Positions 13,501 to 21,637 of a stretch of 57,063 nucleotides of DNA are shown here, piece after piece; the stretch's first letter is position 1, and every line of letters begins with the position of its first letter. The stretch is from assembly GCA_934216155.1 (NCBI GenBank), contig CAKQBK010000006.1:1-57063 (forward strand), in the 5' to 3' direction. A program made the position numbers and the translations under genes. The notes beneath the pieces were generated by a model. It was given only the letters and a program-made list of their open reading frames with translations, did no database searches and was not told where the DNA came from. The DNA comes from an uncultured Dialister sp. GTDB taxonomy: Bacteria; Bacillota; Negativicutes; Veillonellales; Dialisteraceae.

Positions 13501-16500
13501 TCAGTGATACTGGGACAGAAAGTTCCTTTGATAAGACTAAAGGTTTTGACTACAACCCACAACAAGGTTTGAAATATACCTGGACGTCTGGGAAAGAAAC
13601 TACAGAGTATACCAAGTACAAAAATGACTTCAAGACCGGTGGTTGGGATTTGAAATGGTCCAGTGATGAAGCCAAAACGGAATTGGCTAAGTGGATGAAA
13701 GAACATCCTGAGATTCAAGGCGAAACTGGAAGTGATAAAGAAGCTCCTCGAAAAGAGGGAGAAACTATCCGATTAGATACGACTACTTCTGATAGTCAGG
13801 TCACTGTTTCTCATAAAGAAAACAGTGAGAAAAATATGACGATAGACGGCACAAGGAAATGGAGCTCTGGCCTGTGGGGGTACTATAAGCATAGTGAAGT
13901 GACCTGGACCGAATCGACCGGCAGCCGCGATACCTATGATGCCAGCATTAAAGCGGATAATCCGATTCATGTGAAATTCATCGGAAAGGCTGCTGAGGAT
14001 GGCAAGATTTCCGTTGATTCTACTTCCAACGTAGAATTGACAGGAAACATTGGCAATACGAAGCTCTATGAAACCAAGAACAGCGACGGGACCATGGCCT
14101 CTCGTATGGAAAAAGGCACTGTAGAAATCACATCCCGCAATGGCTCTTTGGTACAGAGCGGCGGCAGTCTCTATGGCTCCGATATTTCCTTAGGGGCTAG
14201 AAAGGATATGGAAAATATCCAGATTATTGCTGGTGACACAGTCCATGTCAGTGCGGTTCATCATGCGACAGGGGCAAATATGCCAGAACAGAACAGCATC
14301 GATCTCACTGTCAATGGGGCCTACCAGGCCAAAGGCAATATGGTACTGGGCCATATCGGTTCTGTGGTGAAGAATGGAAATGAGGATGTATCGCTGCCAA
14401 ACGATACCGGCATTACCGGACTGGTGGATATCAAGACCACCGGCAAAGAAGGAACGATTTCGCAAGACGAAGATGGCTCCATCGTATCGGACCGCATCAA
14501 TCTCACCAGTGAGCATGGGGCCATCTATGGACAGAAGAAAGACGATGGCACCTACACAGCCCTCAAAGTCTATGCGGGCCAGCAGCCTATCGGTCTCGAT
14601 ACCCTGGATGCTTCCATCAATGCCAAAGCCAAAGGAAATATCAGCCTGGAACAGACGGCCGGTGATATGCGTATCGGTCAGATTATTTCTACCGATGGCG
14701 ATGTGTCACTGACCGTTGCCAAAGGCAGCGTGGTCGATGCTCTGCCCTATGTGTCTAACGACCGCGGTGATGCCGATGACCTCTTGGAAAGATGGAGAGC
14801 CATCGGCCTCATCGATGGCAATGACGAAATGAAAGAAGCCAAAAATAAGCTGAATCATTATGTCGATGAAAAGAATAAGAAAACAGACTTGGGAGACTAC
14901 AAAGAATGGGATGCCAATGCCCTTCTCTATGCGATCCAAGATAGCGTAGTAAACCAGACTTCTGAAAATCTGCCGAAGACATCCACCAAAGACCCCAATG
15001 TGATTGGTCATAACATCACCATTACCGTCGCCGATAGTGTAGGTCTCAATAGCGGTAACCAGAAGAAAATCGATATGACTACCTTGTTGGAAAAGGATAG
15101 CGCTGGCAATTATCTCCATTTGGATGATTTGAAAGCCTTGTCTAAAGCCGATGCCTCTATGGTGACCTGGGAAAATGATGGAAAAACAGCTATCATTACC
15201 GAGAAATTACCTATCGGTGTGCAGCAGACCACCAAGACAAAAGTGAATAAGGATGGTACAACAACCATTCTTCACGGCAGCTTGACCCTGAAATCGGCGG
15301 CAACGGCTGCTGGAAATGGCAATACAGGAAATATTTTCATCGAAGGCCGTGACCATAAAGACAATGATATTACCCAAGCCACCAAAGATTTACACCTGGG
15401 TGAAGTGGCTACCAAAGTGGGCGATATCACGATTTCCAGCTTGGGTGGCATTTATCAAAACGATACGAAAACCTATATCACCGGGAGAAATCTCTATCTG
15501 ACCGCTGCCAATGGCAATATCGGGATGAAAGACCAGTATCTGAAGACGAAGCTTTTCGGCACAGATCTTGAGAAAGATGGACTCTCGGCGGTAGCTTCCG
15601 GCGGTATCTATATCGACCAGACCGGCAACAACAACTTGATCCTTCGTAGCATTTCCAGTGGCGGAGATATTTACCTTGGTAGTGATGCCTCTATGGTCAT
15701 GGGCGAAGTGAATGGTACCGAAGCGGTGAATTATATCCGTGCAGAAAATAATGGCTCCATCACCTTGGAAGCCAGAGGTGGCAGCCTGGGCGAAGCAGAA
15801 ACCGATACAGACGGAAAACTGTCTCGTAAGTCCAACAAAGGCATCCGCATCCTGAATGCTGCGGATGAAAACGGCAGCAAAGTCACGCTGAAAGCAAAAG
15901 ATAATGTCTTCGTCACCGGCGTAGCGAGTCACGATGGCAAGACGGCCACCAAAGACGGTGCCGCTGGCGTGCTGAATCTGACTGTCGGTGCTACATCGCA
16001 AGGAAAGTTGCAAAATATTGGTATAGCTGTGGATGGTGCCTTGCATTTGACAGGTGACGCAATCAGCAGTGAAACCGCAAGCATTTACACATCTTCTGAC
16101 CTGCAGAATGAAAATACCATTTCTTCTACCGATACCTACTTGGGCAGTGCGAAGAATCTCTATGTCTCTGGCAAAGGAAATACAAAGCTCATTGGTACGG
16201 ATAAGCTGACTTTGGAAGCTGGACAGGATGTGGAAATCGAAGAAGAAGACCTGGCAAGTAAGAATTTGCTCGTCACTGCAGGACAAGATATGCGGTTGGA
16301 AAATGTAGGCATTACAGCCGATACCGCTCATCTGACCGCCCAGAAGGATATTTCTTATAGAAATATGATAAAAGACCTGACTGTTTCTTCCGGTACCACT
16401 ATGGAAGCCCAAAATATCTTGCTATCCGCGGAGCAGAATCATAGCTTGACGACTAGCGGTACTTTGACAGCCAAGGAAAAAGCCACCTTGCAGGGCGAAC

Positions 16501-19500
16501 AGGGCGTCACCCAATCCGGCGGTACCATCCAGGCAGAAACCGTAACACTTTCCTCTTCCAATGATTCTGTAAACCAGACCGCTGGCAGCGTACAGGCGAA
16601 AAACACCATGGCCAAAGCAGGAAAAGATATCAGCCTAGCCAGCAAAACAAACAAGCTGCAAAATGTGAGCGTCGATGCCCAGCATGGCAGTGCGACTATC
16701 GTTAATGCCAATGATAAAGCTGGTGATTTGAATGTCTCCACCATTGGTGCTGTTGCCAAAGACTTGACGATCACCAACCTAAAAAGTGGTATTGCCAACG
16801 AGATTCATTTCAATAAGAATCTTAAGGCTGGTGGAAATATCACCATCACCAATGAAGAAGCAGACATCGAAGTAGCAAATGGCACCACCATGGATGCACA
16901 GAACATTTCTCTGATTGCAAAGAATAACGATGTGAAATTTACTGGTGGTACTGTAACAGCAAAGGACACTGTAAATGCAGAAGCTCAGAATGCAAATGTT
17001 GCAGGTGGCACCATTTCTGCTAAGAAGGTTCGTGCAGAAGCAGACAAACTGGCTATTTCTAAAGGAACGATCAATGCAGCTACTGTAGAAGCAACCAACG
17101 ATCTGGTTATGACTGGTGGTGTAATCCATAACGATGATTTGACCATCAAATCTACCCATGATATCCAGCAGACCGGCGGATTGATTTCTGCTAACAAGGT
17201 AACCTTGGATGCAGGAAATGAAATCAATCAGACTGCAGGTAGTGTTATTTCCAAAGATGTCTTTGCTAAAGCAGGTACCGATGCAAATCTGGCAAGCAAA
17301 ACCAATAAATTGCAGAATGTCACTGTCGATGCGAAGAATGGCAGTGCGACTATTGTTAGTGCCAATGACGAAGATGGCGATTTGAATGTCACTACCGTTG
17401 GTACTGTCAAAGATAATTTGATCATTACCAATCTAGACAATGGTATTGCTAATAAGATTCACTTCGATAAGAACTTGCAGGCAGGTGGAACTATTTCTAT
17501 CACCAACGAAGAAGCGAATATCGAAGTGGCAGATGGCACCATGGAAGCAACGAATATTTCACTCACAGCAACCAATGACAATGTGAAGTTTGCTGGTGGT
17601 AAGGTCACAACGAAAGAAAAACTGGCAGCTGAGGCCAAGAAGAATGTATCTATCACTGGTGGAGAGCTGACTGGCGGTTCTGTAGATTTGAAGGCTGGTC
17701 AAGATGTGATTCACAATGGTGGCACAATCATCACAATGAAAGATGCTTTGCTGGATGCAGGACGAAATGTGTTGCTCCAGTCTGGCATTTTGAAGGCAGA
17801 AAATGCAGCTGGTACTGTGACCATGAATGCCAAAGGCTATGTATCGGAAGACTCTACGGGCTATCAGTTGGCTGATGTGGGTACACTGTCTGTTTCTGCA
17901 GGGGCTAAGAATGTGGCTACTGGTCGTGGTATTGACTTGGGGAGCAAGACAAACAAGCTCGCTGCAGTCAAACTGGCTGCAGATGATGGTGATGTGATTC
18001 TCGGCAATGGCGGGGATACCACTTTGGATGTATCTGTCAAAAATGGGACCCATGTCAATGGAAAGATTGATATTCATAACTACGAAGTCGGAATGTCTAA
18101 TGATGTGATCATTCATGATTCTCTGCGCACTACAGGAGATATCACTATCTATAATGATGAAAAAGATATTTTAGTAGAAAAGAAAGAGGAAGGTACTAAG
18201 TCAGTTCTGTTGCAGGGGCGTGATATTTTAGTGGCTTCTGCCGGCAGCATTACCAATGCCAATGGTGTGGAGGCCAGTGGAAATGTGTCTTTCTTGTCTG
18301 GAAAAGCAATGACCAATACCGGTGAGGTTCATGCCAATGGCAATGTGATTTTGATGACCCAGGAAGATACTGTTGATTATAATGATATTATCAATACCGG
18401 AGATATCTATGCAGGCGGAGATATTACGATAACTTCTGCCGATAGTGTTATCAATTGGGGCCATTTCCAAAGCAATAAAAAAGGAAATATCACCATGTCA
18501 GCAGGGGATGATGTGCTGAATCTTGGCATTATGGAAGCGGTCGATGGAAATGTGGAACTCACTTCCTCAGATGGTAGCATTTACAACCAGCTAGGGGCCG
18601 ATCTCATTTCTGGCCATGGCAATGTGACCTTGCATGCTAAGAGTCAGAATGCCAATTTGTATTACTACAATGAAGAAGGCGAATTACTTAAAGCTCCGGT
18701 GGGCACGGAAGTGCATACCTATACAGAAGGGGCGAAGAAGGGCGGACAATATATCACCATCGAAGGCAAAGAATACGATGCGGTCAGAGATGGCTCTGTG
18801 TTCAATGCCGGTGATGCCCTGGCGATGGGGGGAACCATTTCCTTTATTTCCGACGCCGGTGACGTGACCAACTATGATGATTTTGATACTTTGGTAGATA
18901 AAGAAGGTCAGACCTATTCTCGCCAGTATAATGGGAAAGATATTGCCACAGGAAATGTGACTATTTCTGCGGAAAAGGGGAGTCTTTACAATTCCAAAGA
19001 CATCGAAGCGGGAGAAAATATTTCTCTTACCGCAGCCGATGGGTTGCAAAATCTGGCATACAACCTCTATGCGGGCCAAGATATTACTCTCCATGCCACC
19101 GGCGGGGATATCATCAATACGTCGGTTCTGGAATCTGTCTATGGCGATGTGAATCTTATAGCCGACAATGGAAACGTGATCAATGGCAAAGAAGGCACAC
19201 CTTCCACGGGAGATATTATCACCTTGGGCGGCACCGTGCGTTTGGAAGCCAAAGGCAAAGATGAAAACGGCAAAGGACACAGCGTCACCAACTACGGTGA
19301 TATCGTAGCCATTGGAAAGACCAACGGCGACAAAAAAGGAACCGGCAGTATCATTCTTGCATCGGAATACGGCGATGTGAATAACTTCGATGACCTGAGC
19401 CGCATGGATGATGGTTCTGAAAGCTACCAGTATGACAGCAAAAAGCATATCAGCTTGAAGGGCTTACCCGATGGCAGCTACAATGTGGCAACCAGCAACA

Positions 19501-21530
19501 TTGAAATGTCCGCAGCCGAAGGGAAATTGTACAATGATAAAAAATACTTGGTGGCTCTGAAAGATGTCATTTTGACAGCCAAAGAAGGATTGGGAAGTTA
19601 TGGGGATGTCATTCTGGCAGGTGGAAATATTTCTATGACCGATACCGGTGGTGACCTGATCAATCGGGCCAACTTGGTATCTGTAGGCGGTAATATTTCT
19701 GTGAAGTCCAACAAGGGCAGTGTAGTCAATACCGCTAGCGGCAAACTGGTGGCACTCAATGGCAATGTATCCTTAGAAGCTGGTGGAGACATTGAAATCA
19801 ATCACCAAATTCACTTGGTAGATGAAAATGGAAAACAGCAGACACTTACCACAACGAAAGATGTAGGCGATCGAATTCTTATTTCTGAAAATTACTTCAT
19901 CAATGATAAGGGTGAGAAACAGGTTCTGTCTAATGAAAAAACATCCGTACCAGAAGGAAAGACGGTCTATACCCAGGTCAGCTATATTGATGATGCTGGA
20001 ACGCATCAGCTCATTCAAGATGGCATGAAAGGCCGCTGGGAAGCATTCCGTAAGGGCGATGTGGTGAACCGTGGTGATATTGTTTCTTTGGATACATCCA
20101 AGAGTCAGGTAGAGGCTGATGGAAGTATTAAGGCGGATGCTGGGAATGTCACTCTGAAATCTGCGAACGGAAATGTGACGAATTATGATGATTTCACGCA
20201 GATGAGGGATGTTCCTGCTGATGTTGCTAATATCTATAACTTCCTTGGTGGTACGGGATATACGGTAGGGGCTGCTGATAGTACGATCAAAGCCAAGTTC
20301 AATGATGATACTGGCTATACTGAAGATAAACACTATATCTTGGGAGATACCAGCATTACCATCGATGCCTCCAAGGGGTATTTGTACAATGACTTTGATA
20401 TGATTAGCCACGGAGATATTACGCTGATTAGTGGTAAAGACCTGACCATTAGTGATACTACAGGAAATGTCAAATCTGTTGAGGCAGATGGAAATGTCAT
20501 TGTTCGCTCCAGTGGTGGCACAGTGACCAATAAGAGTTCCTTGGCCGCTGGTAAAGATCTCATTCTGGACGGCGAGAAAGGTGTAACCAGTAAGGATGAT
20601 GGCACACTGACAGCTGGCGATAATGGAGATATCAGTGTTGTTGCGAACGAAGGAAATATTAGCATCGATAAATTGATTTCCAAGAAAAAAACTGTGGCCG
20701 GTACGAAGAAAGGCAATATCCAGATTGACCAAATTGCAGGGGAAGATGTAATTCTCTATACCGAAGATAAAGATTCCAATATTCATATCAAGGATAATCT
20801 CAAGGTGGGAGACCATCTCTTCTTGCAGGGCAATCATTTCGACTTGCCAAAGATTGACCGTACCGAAGATAGCGTAGGCACGCTGTTTGTTGATGTGAAT
20901 GGTATCGGCAAAGATGGTACTTCTGGTCCTATGGAAGGGTATCTGAAACTGGATATCGATGGTGATGTGCTCTTTACTTCACTGAATGTCCACGATGCGG
21001 ATATCATATCTAGTGGTAAGTTGGGCGTGGATAAACTTCATGTGACAGGTAAAGCTATTTTCGATAGTATGGGCTATGTGACTGGTGTATATGGTAAAGC
21101 ACCTGTTCATGATGCTAGCAATGCACTCTATTTCGATATAGGAGATGGGGTTGGTGGCAATAGAAAGTTGAAACTCTATGCGCATGACTTCCGGGCGGAA
21201 TATGATCCAACAGATACGGAATATCGCGTATTTAAGACCTTGCGTGGACTTCGCGAAACCTTAGATAACGCAGAAAAAGGATCTGGTTGGAATGCACCAA
21301 ATAACAATGGCGGCTGGATGAATCTCTACATCGATGGGCCTCATGACCAGCGGTCCAATGGGCTCTTGCTCCACATCGATACCTATTTCCATAGCTTGAA
21401 CCAGCGGTGGTCTGCAGAAGATCTTTCTGGCAAACTGATGGACTTCAAACCATACATGGGCTATATGTCTCATTACGATGTGCCAATGACTGTGTACGAT
21501 CGGTATAATGTAATAGAAAATGATGAGTGA
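1548..21530 (+). CDS. Giant LktA/FHA-type filamentous adhesin (about 6,660 aa)
   Basis: This is a secreted filamentous beta-helix protein, likely an adhesin or leukotoxin-like exoprotein. The start is the ATG at 1548, preceded by GGGGAG at 1536-1541. Upstream codons only translate the 1373-1475 repeat. Residues 1-52 form an extended basic signal peptide (KKK-R, hydrophobic core, cleavage after Ala-Leu-Ala). Residues about 55-215 resemble a filamentous haemagglutinin N-terminal domain, with NRIDIQGTV, GGNLYF and GSLTAIT motifs near 121-167. Thousands of Gly/Asn/Thr/Ala/Val-rich beta-helical residues follow. They are interrupted by helical inserts (about 840-948, 3491-3563, 4403-4482) and a Gly/Asp/Pro linker (about 1195-1305). 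A 218-residue module is tandemly duplicated at 5009-5444. I saw only two cysteines. The C-terminus has a Trp-Met-Asn-Leu-Tyr-Ile-Asp segment typical, as I recall, of LktA-family ends, and no LPXTG motif or autotransporter barrel. No transporter partner lies in the window. Confidence 0.88.
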   Translation: MKYRKHNAGQTSSIVGQKAQKKKLRSQVLRSAMAFGVAVTSWMGMGMTEALAEGNITRVNDRNTNLMQNKKADIFAESASGSVGLNRFQDFHVDSKEMANLYFKTANDSKTLDTLVNTVENRIDIQGTVNAIRDNNIGGNLYFLSPKGMVIGAGGVINAGSLTAITMNQNDLPTSAEAAATAIQDGTWKASSSLDGSIVVNGQINTMTGIDLQAAAIYVQKADGADKTPSLRTGLVFNNTVNTDGIYEVDDSQKLTASISDGKIIIADPNAKNNTNLQGDGSIKLTASVNEKNAIDPDSTLGSWLKKSTLAKAEVVVGEGATIAAAGDVSITSDSQLSHSNIPENVESTKEEEGDHWYNYIGTAMANTEVNGAISGTNVTISSHASSDLTLDQYHNFLEVAKNDVADGMKDTLVEKIANGIFKKIDKDGGKEEGETKEKAKAALKGALNQVHVTYGSSAAKANTTIGSTAQVTAKAVKDGESAIGGDITVKATSASTNGAQLTVRPELESGATQYADYFTGGLIYEDNVSHATVNIDGNLTSDGKTEIEANATGKVNAAMGVKNSKYADGTSVPSMATVAVGVNTEDTQAEVNIGKKKNDATVTAGKDLSVKSHTENEMTSAVMATSDDNTAFSTTINVVTSTGQAAVNNAGKLTSKDGNVEIQADHNLNTLNVITGNAFTDNMFAPVETVFNSDVFQERTSEFQPLAQLFYAQNPYALGENVSLAGNTWKNYFDIGASIAVSNVTNTAKVNLDDTSRIQANGEEGNVTIDAGVTVGDVRHITSHLLEASNPQTNYGVSAAVGISNMTNTAEVNVNSNATGEEKSIEAGGDVTIHAGTTQEYQRLDDMTSTLKDEWKKFYDYWSKKPDSSEEAKEKLKELKEVYDRLIPLIPTSFNVNALNREGLINEARQAYELAQYLDKDATLLPALEKFLDASNYANMYVASSAKKQPWSGDATAMASGSVGVQNLHNNAHVNMGPKTKITAGGDASITADVKEENVLVAGKLILSSLPADIASPENTSVGLGGTVGVQNAYTDSLVKVANDVTIDANTIQLATNNDVLNIGTAVGGAKTSKLGITGMVNYLGGTSHANTLVDDDVNLTAKEALDLTAQNKTNGISIVGDFMRGENSSIGVSTGVISYDVQTRAKVANLETNEDGTSSESEENKRKKGTIQAGKVHVGATTEGTINTITVAGTTSGSGGGSGDKDKTDNENGDAGGVDVKDDGDNTVVSDKDSAEGGSGDIVISGDTDEPAPPSMAADDPPAPPSSGTIDKPTKPTAQADTAKTQALGQERVGDSSRNKGKSTTLRVNGAGSVSWNYVKDDTEAGLDNVKITLTKPTDASKPSLTVEAQDNSYIGAYSGAMALTKMGISNTKDNNGGRKFDASLSGAIAKNDLHKVTWASLGNTTVTVDKDAAADILNYAHNSGAQVAAGVSLGLETGKRSGSVSVNLGASGSANYVDSQVHADMTGNSLSGAKNTVSNVAYDQDIQVAGGVTAQYANSNASVGAAASINKVKNDIQAAMKNNNIGTSASSVQNVENIAGSHLTQVGSAISVGVSRGGKSYAVGNVAISNNSISNTVNATVEGGEIHTEKVSVEATDGKISVRGEEVADNSHVNDLNNANGTSQNIFELDGSDAMANANGKDGSDMTAKVEEGKDSATYDHKKIEVTNKGNTIVGTALGLGVKTGSGDNADVAGAAAAVVNSVKNNFTASVKGATISTGPSNEDGVAMKVAASSDTKMIGVAAGVAAIAGSGEKASFAAAGSGVRQFIQNQTTATVEDTIVTTDHLDVTGKTNSSLVSVAGQVSAETGKSGGAAGLTWADNILKNNTGAYAKGLTLSSISGGETNLDVTGTNTSHTWAVAAGAGVSLGHGAFEGAGAINEGTNNTEAIVDRSDSKEKTIITNAKSIQVKATDTANAKAIAGTVAVAAGSDKPSATIGGSLSYNNIGNSATDKQHVTAKLSNATITTTNEADIQVVADNQANFVNLALGGAVRTGSSSGGAAQGSVAITTLYTDTLASMEGTNIDTSDKDKKNAKVSVQANSDSSITNSADGIAASVSTGEGISLAGSGSVSTIKSDADTNAQIIKSNLHLKNLIAQAKSDNTITNISMGLSAAVATAGGSGALAGNVAANTIANDTGVSINKSTISADGTVAALAKSNEAIANYGGAVSVGASAENLGVALGTTIVTNTITGNTTSSVADSEITALGHDEGVTVNEQTDNGTKKKGFVVHADATHEIKDISITGAVGVSATTGVAVDATVVINTIGGKTGATVSNTNVNKDKTIEDLKNADVSVTAHDKADINSHLGTLAVGIAGTAGVGAAGAGDRNTVSRETVAQITGNSQAANTLNAHDVAVNALGETQIHVSESGVAAGGSATGAAAAVGSVSVDRFTSKTSALVSGVTGTVHSLDVEANRLAKVDTYNNAISLSGAIGSGSVSVGVTDVEDTSHTKAEVSKVQLSSDGNKDSHVNVKAHNDTEVATELSGDALAVSIGGAAGISVANVNMESQVEAKVDQSVLGQADNKFGDIQVTAQNTISHAYKNVAAGISSLLGVAVGKGAVNVNTGTSATISNSELYGGNILVGADEKRNIQASMVGVGIGALNVGVNVMYTNVGTSLKDGYTYDRNGEGENASYDTQELQSYVNEALSRMNQQAEKAKTYDHSIEKGSTTINKGDASKAGLTTAVSNSTLTANDKLDIHAKATTNTDISIHQTGIGIANVAVAANRMDVENKLNVSISNAKLSGNEVQIQSTTDGKLKSYTGQGGFSGVTYADTTGYVKHGGTNSISIDDSTIMSTGHPLWVRALNEAKIDNSSMNINLSSVNAGRMVLDSEDSSEVAVRLGEKGQKKNTFTASSIDIEAQNAPGVKSENKADVTPISSLKAKGVITTARATGKATLNVTDRNHFDTDKEEGLVMLSALTGGQGNKYFTTEAISHTVGVGGIDIAVNKSRTYNGMEASATLGAASFAHEEKEIIDGKETTQTTYADVSVGASNDTTSHSYIHSVDAGGAISGNNFAQNYSYSKATTTIDTGKDTLHVKNLDAYASNSDTVEARADGTSAGMVAISPFLAKVENTVDAKTTMNVKGNILSDEDTYLFALRNDDYNLLANGLTVTVAGGGAAGAYNHITNDTVMNLDNALIGSVGDLLVDAENTTTLNRKKGFEKMVMGTGWDAVGVDTSRIDNTILSNAHVNLDQSLLLSNGSADVISHTDEDLLVNGYVYNVSVGGGAEARVNNSLTNDDRITLRDSKIKTLKSGKDITLSAADDVKLFTYANAETATGILTGANALMKNQLTRNNSIDMSQGTNSLYSSQDIHLYAGKHADGSVSLLDLDAQATDFIGGAIPVFPRPSVSNTISQNNQITIGKDSASRSVRHSDFYAASGREMANVSANRYVGIYGSSQKGAFVSNDKGETIQGKTANNFVQVDGSAVAGVANKIEIVIGKAGDVVVRNKDLRDTVVGGAKDSSDISVSVKADESTGLTKDSILFGTEDYTSTLFKRYQEIEDLMLEYGKDNTDKEKSAAYMGYKAEAERIEQEMLSLGLAAKDKDGKIIPKASLAVDYVEIPELTSSGGNITVDTDDLIGSGTMKAQGSPEITITNNTNLMTKIDGITVDDPGGKLLFNGNNLTGKTTADFNKSISVLNKGKNASFGTVEAADGQSGKITITGNYNGNPLNYKGDILDDKGQKVGEVSGSMKPMANILIQGNVYSKDGEVTIRSKSDSIVIQGKGIKDAVAISGAKVNIDASSGNITQGYTDGIVNIGGDVKKLYDDVYQKIIKSGKTDKVDQIKTDIKDGSQASGSYIAGGHVYINASDINVNGVIQSGFSDYYADISDDSTKEAIDRINMSYDGQRELSDAAVTTGDKYKIIEGGAFWDAHAGCYKYRLNVYYNPSSKKVLVENIDASGGQIYLTGRISSTGNGQIICLDGVSDISLKNSTGYDLKVGQLTTNDVHGLVRIQDTAKKTLTEITNGKTVVKTIDDQGRISDTGTESSFDKTKGFDYNPQQGLKYTWTSGKETTEYTKYKNDFKTGGWDLKWSSDEAKTELAKWMKEHPEIQGETGSDKEAPRKEGETIRLDTTTSDSQVTVSHKENSEKNMTIDGTRKWSSGLWGYYKHSEVTWTESTGSRDTYDASIKADNPIHVKFIGKAAEDGKISVDSTSNVELTGNIGNTKLYETKNSDGTMASRMEKGTVEITSRNGSLVQSGGSLYGSDISLGARKDMENIQIIAGDTVHVSAVHHATGANMPEQNSIDLTVNGAYQAKGNMVLGHIGSVVKNGNEDVSLPNDTGITGLVDIKTTGKEGTISQDEDGSIVSDRINLTSEHGAIYGQKKDDGTYTALKVYAGQQPIGLDTLDASINAKAKGNISLEQTAGDMRIGQIISTDGDVSLTVAKGSVVDALPYVSNDRGDADDLLERWRAIGLIDGNDEMKEAKNKLNHYVDEKNKKTDLGDYKEWDANALLYAIQDSVVNQTSENLPKTSTKDPNVIGHNITITVADSVGLNSGNQKKIDMTTLLEKDSAGNYLHLDDLKALSKADASMVTWENDGKTAIITEKLPIGVQQTTKTKVNKDGTTTILHGSLTLKSAATAAGNGNTGNIFIEGRDHKDNDITQATKDLHLGEVATKVGDITISSLGGIYQNDTKTYITGRNLYLTAANGNIGMKDQYLKTKLFGTDLEKDGLSAVASGGIYIDQTGNNNLILRSISSGGDIYLGSDASMVMGEVNGTEAVNYIRAENNGSITLEARGGSLGEAETDTDGKLSRKSNKGIRILNAADENGSKVTLKAKDNVFVTGVASHDGKTATKDGAAGVLNLTVGATSQGKLQNIGIAVDGALHLTGDAISSETASIYTSSDLQNENTISSTDTYLGSAKNLYVSGKGNTKLIGTDKLTLEAGQDVEIEEEDLASKNLLVTAGQDMRLENVGITADTAHLTAQKDISYRNMIKDLTVSSGTTMEAQNILLSAEQNHSLTTSGTLTAKEKATLQGEQGVTQSGGTIQAETVTLSSSNDSVNQTAGSVQAKNTMAKAGKDISLASKTNKLQNVSVDAQHGSATIVNANDKAGDLNVSTIGAVAKDLTITNLKSGIANEIHFNKNLKAGGNITITNEEADIEVANGTTMDAQNISLIAKNNDVKFTGGTVTAKDTVNAEAQNANVAGGTISAKKVRAEADKLAISKGTINAATVEATNDLVMTGGVIHNDDLTIKSTHDIQQTGGLISANKVTLDAGNEINQTAGSVISKDVFAKAGTDANLASKTNKLQNVTVDAKNGSATIVSANDEDGDLNVTTVGTVKDNLIITNLDNGIANKIHFDKNLQAGGTISITNEEANIEVADGTMEATNISLTATNDNVKFAGGKVTTKEKLAAEAKKNVSITGGELTGGSVDLKAGQDVIHNGGTIITMKDALLDAGRNVLLQSGILKAENAAGTVTMNAKGYVSEDSTGYQLADVGTLSVSAGAKNVATGRGIDLGSKTNKLAAVKLAADDGDVILGNGGDTTLDVSVKNGTHVNGKIDIHNYEVGMSNDVIIHDSLRTTGDITIYNDEKDILVEKKEEGTKSVLLQGRDILVASAGSITNANGVEASGNVSFLSGKAMTNTGEVHANGNVILMTQEDTVDYNDIINTGDIYAGGDITITSADSVINWGHFQSNKKGNITMSAGDDVLNLGIMEAVDGNVELTSSDGSIYNQLGADLISGHGNVTLHAKSQNANLYYYNEEGELLKAPVGTEVHTYTEGAKKGGQYITIEGKEYDAVRDGSVFNAGDALAMGGTISFISDAGDVTNYDDFDTLVDKEGQTYSRQYNGKDIATGNVTISAEKGSLYNSKDIEAGENISLTAADGLQNLAYNLYAGQDITLHATGGDIINTSVLESVYGDVNLIADNGNVINGKEGTPSTGDIITLGGTVRLEAKGKDENGKGHSVTNYGDIVAIGKTNGDKKGTGSIILASEYGDVNNFDDLSRMDDGSESYQYDSKKHISLKGLPDGSYNVATSNIEMSAAEGKLYNDKKYLVALKDVILTAKEGLGSYGDVILAGGNISMTDTGGDLINRANLVSVGGNISVKSNKGSVVNTASGKLVALNGNVSLEAGGDIEINHQIHLVDENGKQQTLTTTKDVGDRILISENYFINDKGEKQVLSNEKTSVPEGKTVYTQVSYIDDAGTHQLIQDGMKGRWEAFRKGDVVNRGDIVSLDTSKSQVEADGSIKADAGNVTLKSANGNVTNYDDFTQMRDVPADVANIYNFLGGTGYTVGAADSTIKAKFNDDTGYTEDKHYILGDTSITIDASKGYLYNDFDMISHGDITLISGKDLTISDTTGNVKSVEADGNVIVRSSGGTVTNKSSLAAGKDLILDGEKGVTSKDDGTLTAGDNGDISVVANEGNISIDKLISKKKTVAGTKKGNIQIDQIAGEDVILYTEDKDSNIHIKDNLKVGDHLFLQGNHFDLPKIDRTEDSVGTLFVDVNGIGKDGTSGPMEGYLKLDIDGDVLFTSLNVHDADIISSGKLGVDKLHVTGKAIFDSMGYVTGVYGKAPVHDASNALYFDIGDGVGGNRKLKLYAHDFRAEYDPTDTEYRVFKTLRGLRETLDNAEKGSGWNAPNNNGGWMNLYIDGPHDQRSNGLLLHIDTYFHSLNQRWSAEDLSGKLMDFKPYMGYMSHYDVPMTVYDRYNVIENDE
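16572..17879 (+). repeat. 654-bp in-frame tandem duplication inside the adhesin gene
   Basis: Copy 1 starts at the Asn codon at 16572 (NQTAGSV) and copy 2 at 17226 (NQTAGSV). The offset is 654 bp, exactly 218 codons. Both carry, in the same order, SKTNKLQNV, GSATIV, DLNV, ITNL, GIAN, IHF-KNL-AGG and ITNEEA-IEVA. Most differences are conservative or synonymous, so the duplication is fairly recent but not newly made. A more distant third relative follows near 17935-18180 (GSKTNKLAAVKL, then YNDEKDI). Internal modular amplification of this kind is how beta-helical adhesins grow in length. Confidence 0.85.
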
Positions 21531-21637
21531 GAAATTAGGAGTGAGGAGTGGTATTAGTCCCATAACGGGTTATCGTACCGTTAGCATTTTATCCCGCTAG
21601 AGCTGCCCCCTCAGCCTTCGGCAGCTCCCCCGGCAGG
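21531..21637. repeat. Left part of a GC-rich repeat interrupted by a MITE
   Basis: After the adhesin stop, heptad words (GGAGTGA class) lead into a block that starts at 21552 with TATTAGTCCCATAACGG and runs to GCTCCCCCGGCAGG at 21637. The same block occurs at 29219-29304. There it continues directly into GGGAGCCGAGACAGC and then a GGGGCGC hairpin. Here the continuation only resumes at 21878, after a 230-bp insert. AGCTGCC...GGCAGCT and GCTCCCC...GGGGAGC are internal inverted repeats. GC-rich blocks of this general look are common between genes of gut Firmicutes. Confidence 0.8.

Noticed and set aside
3069..20837. Long open frames on the minus strand opposite the adhesin, including one of over 700 codons at 6660-8978
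   Set aside because: They are antisense shadows of a highly biased repetitive gene, without ribosome-binding sites or recognisable protein features.
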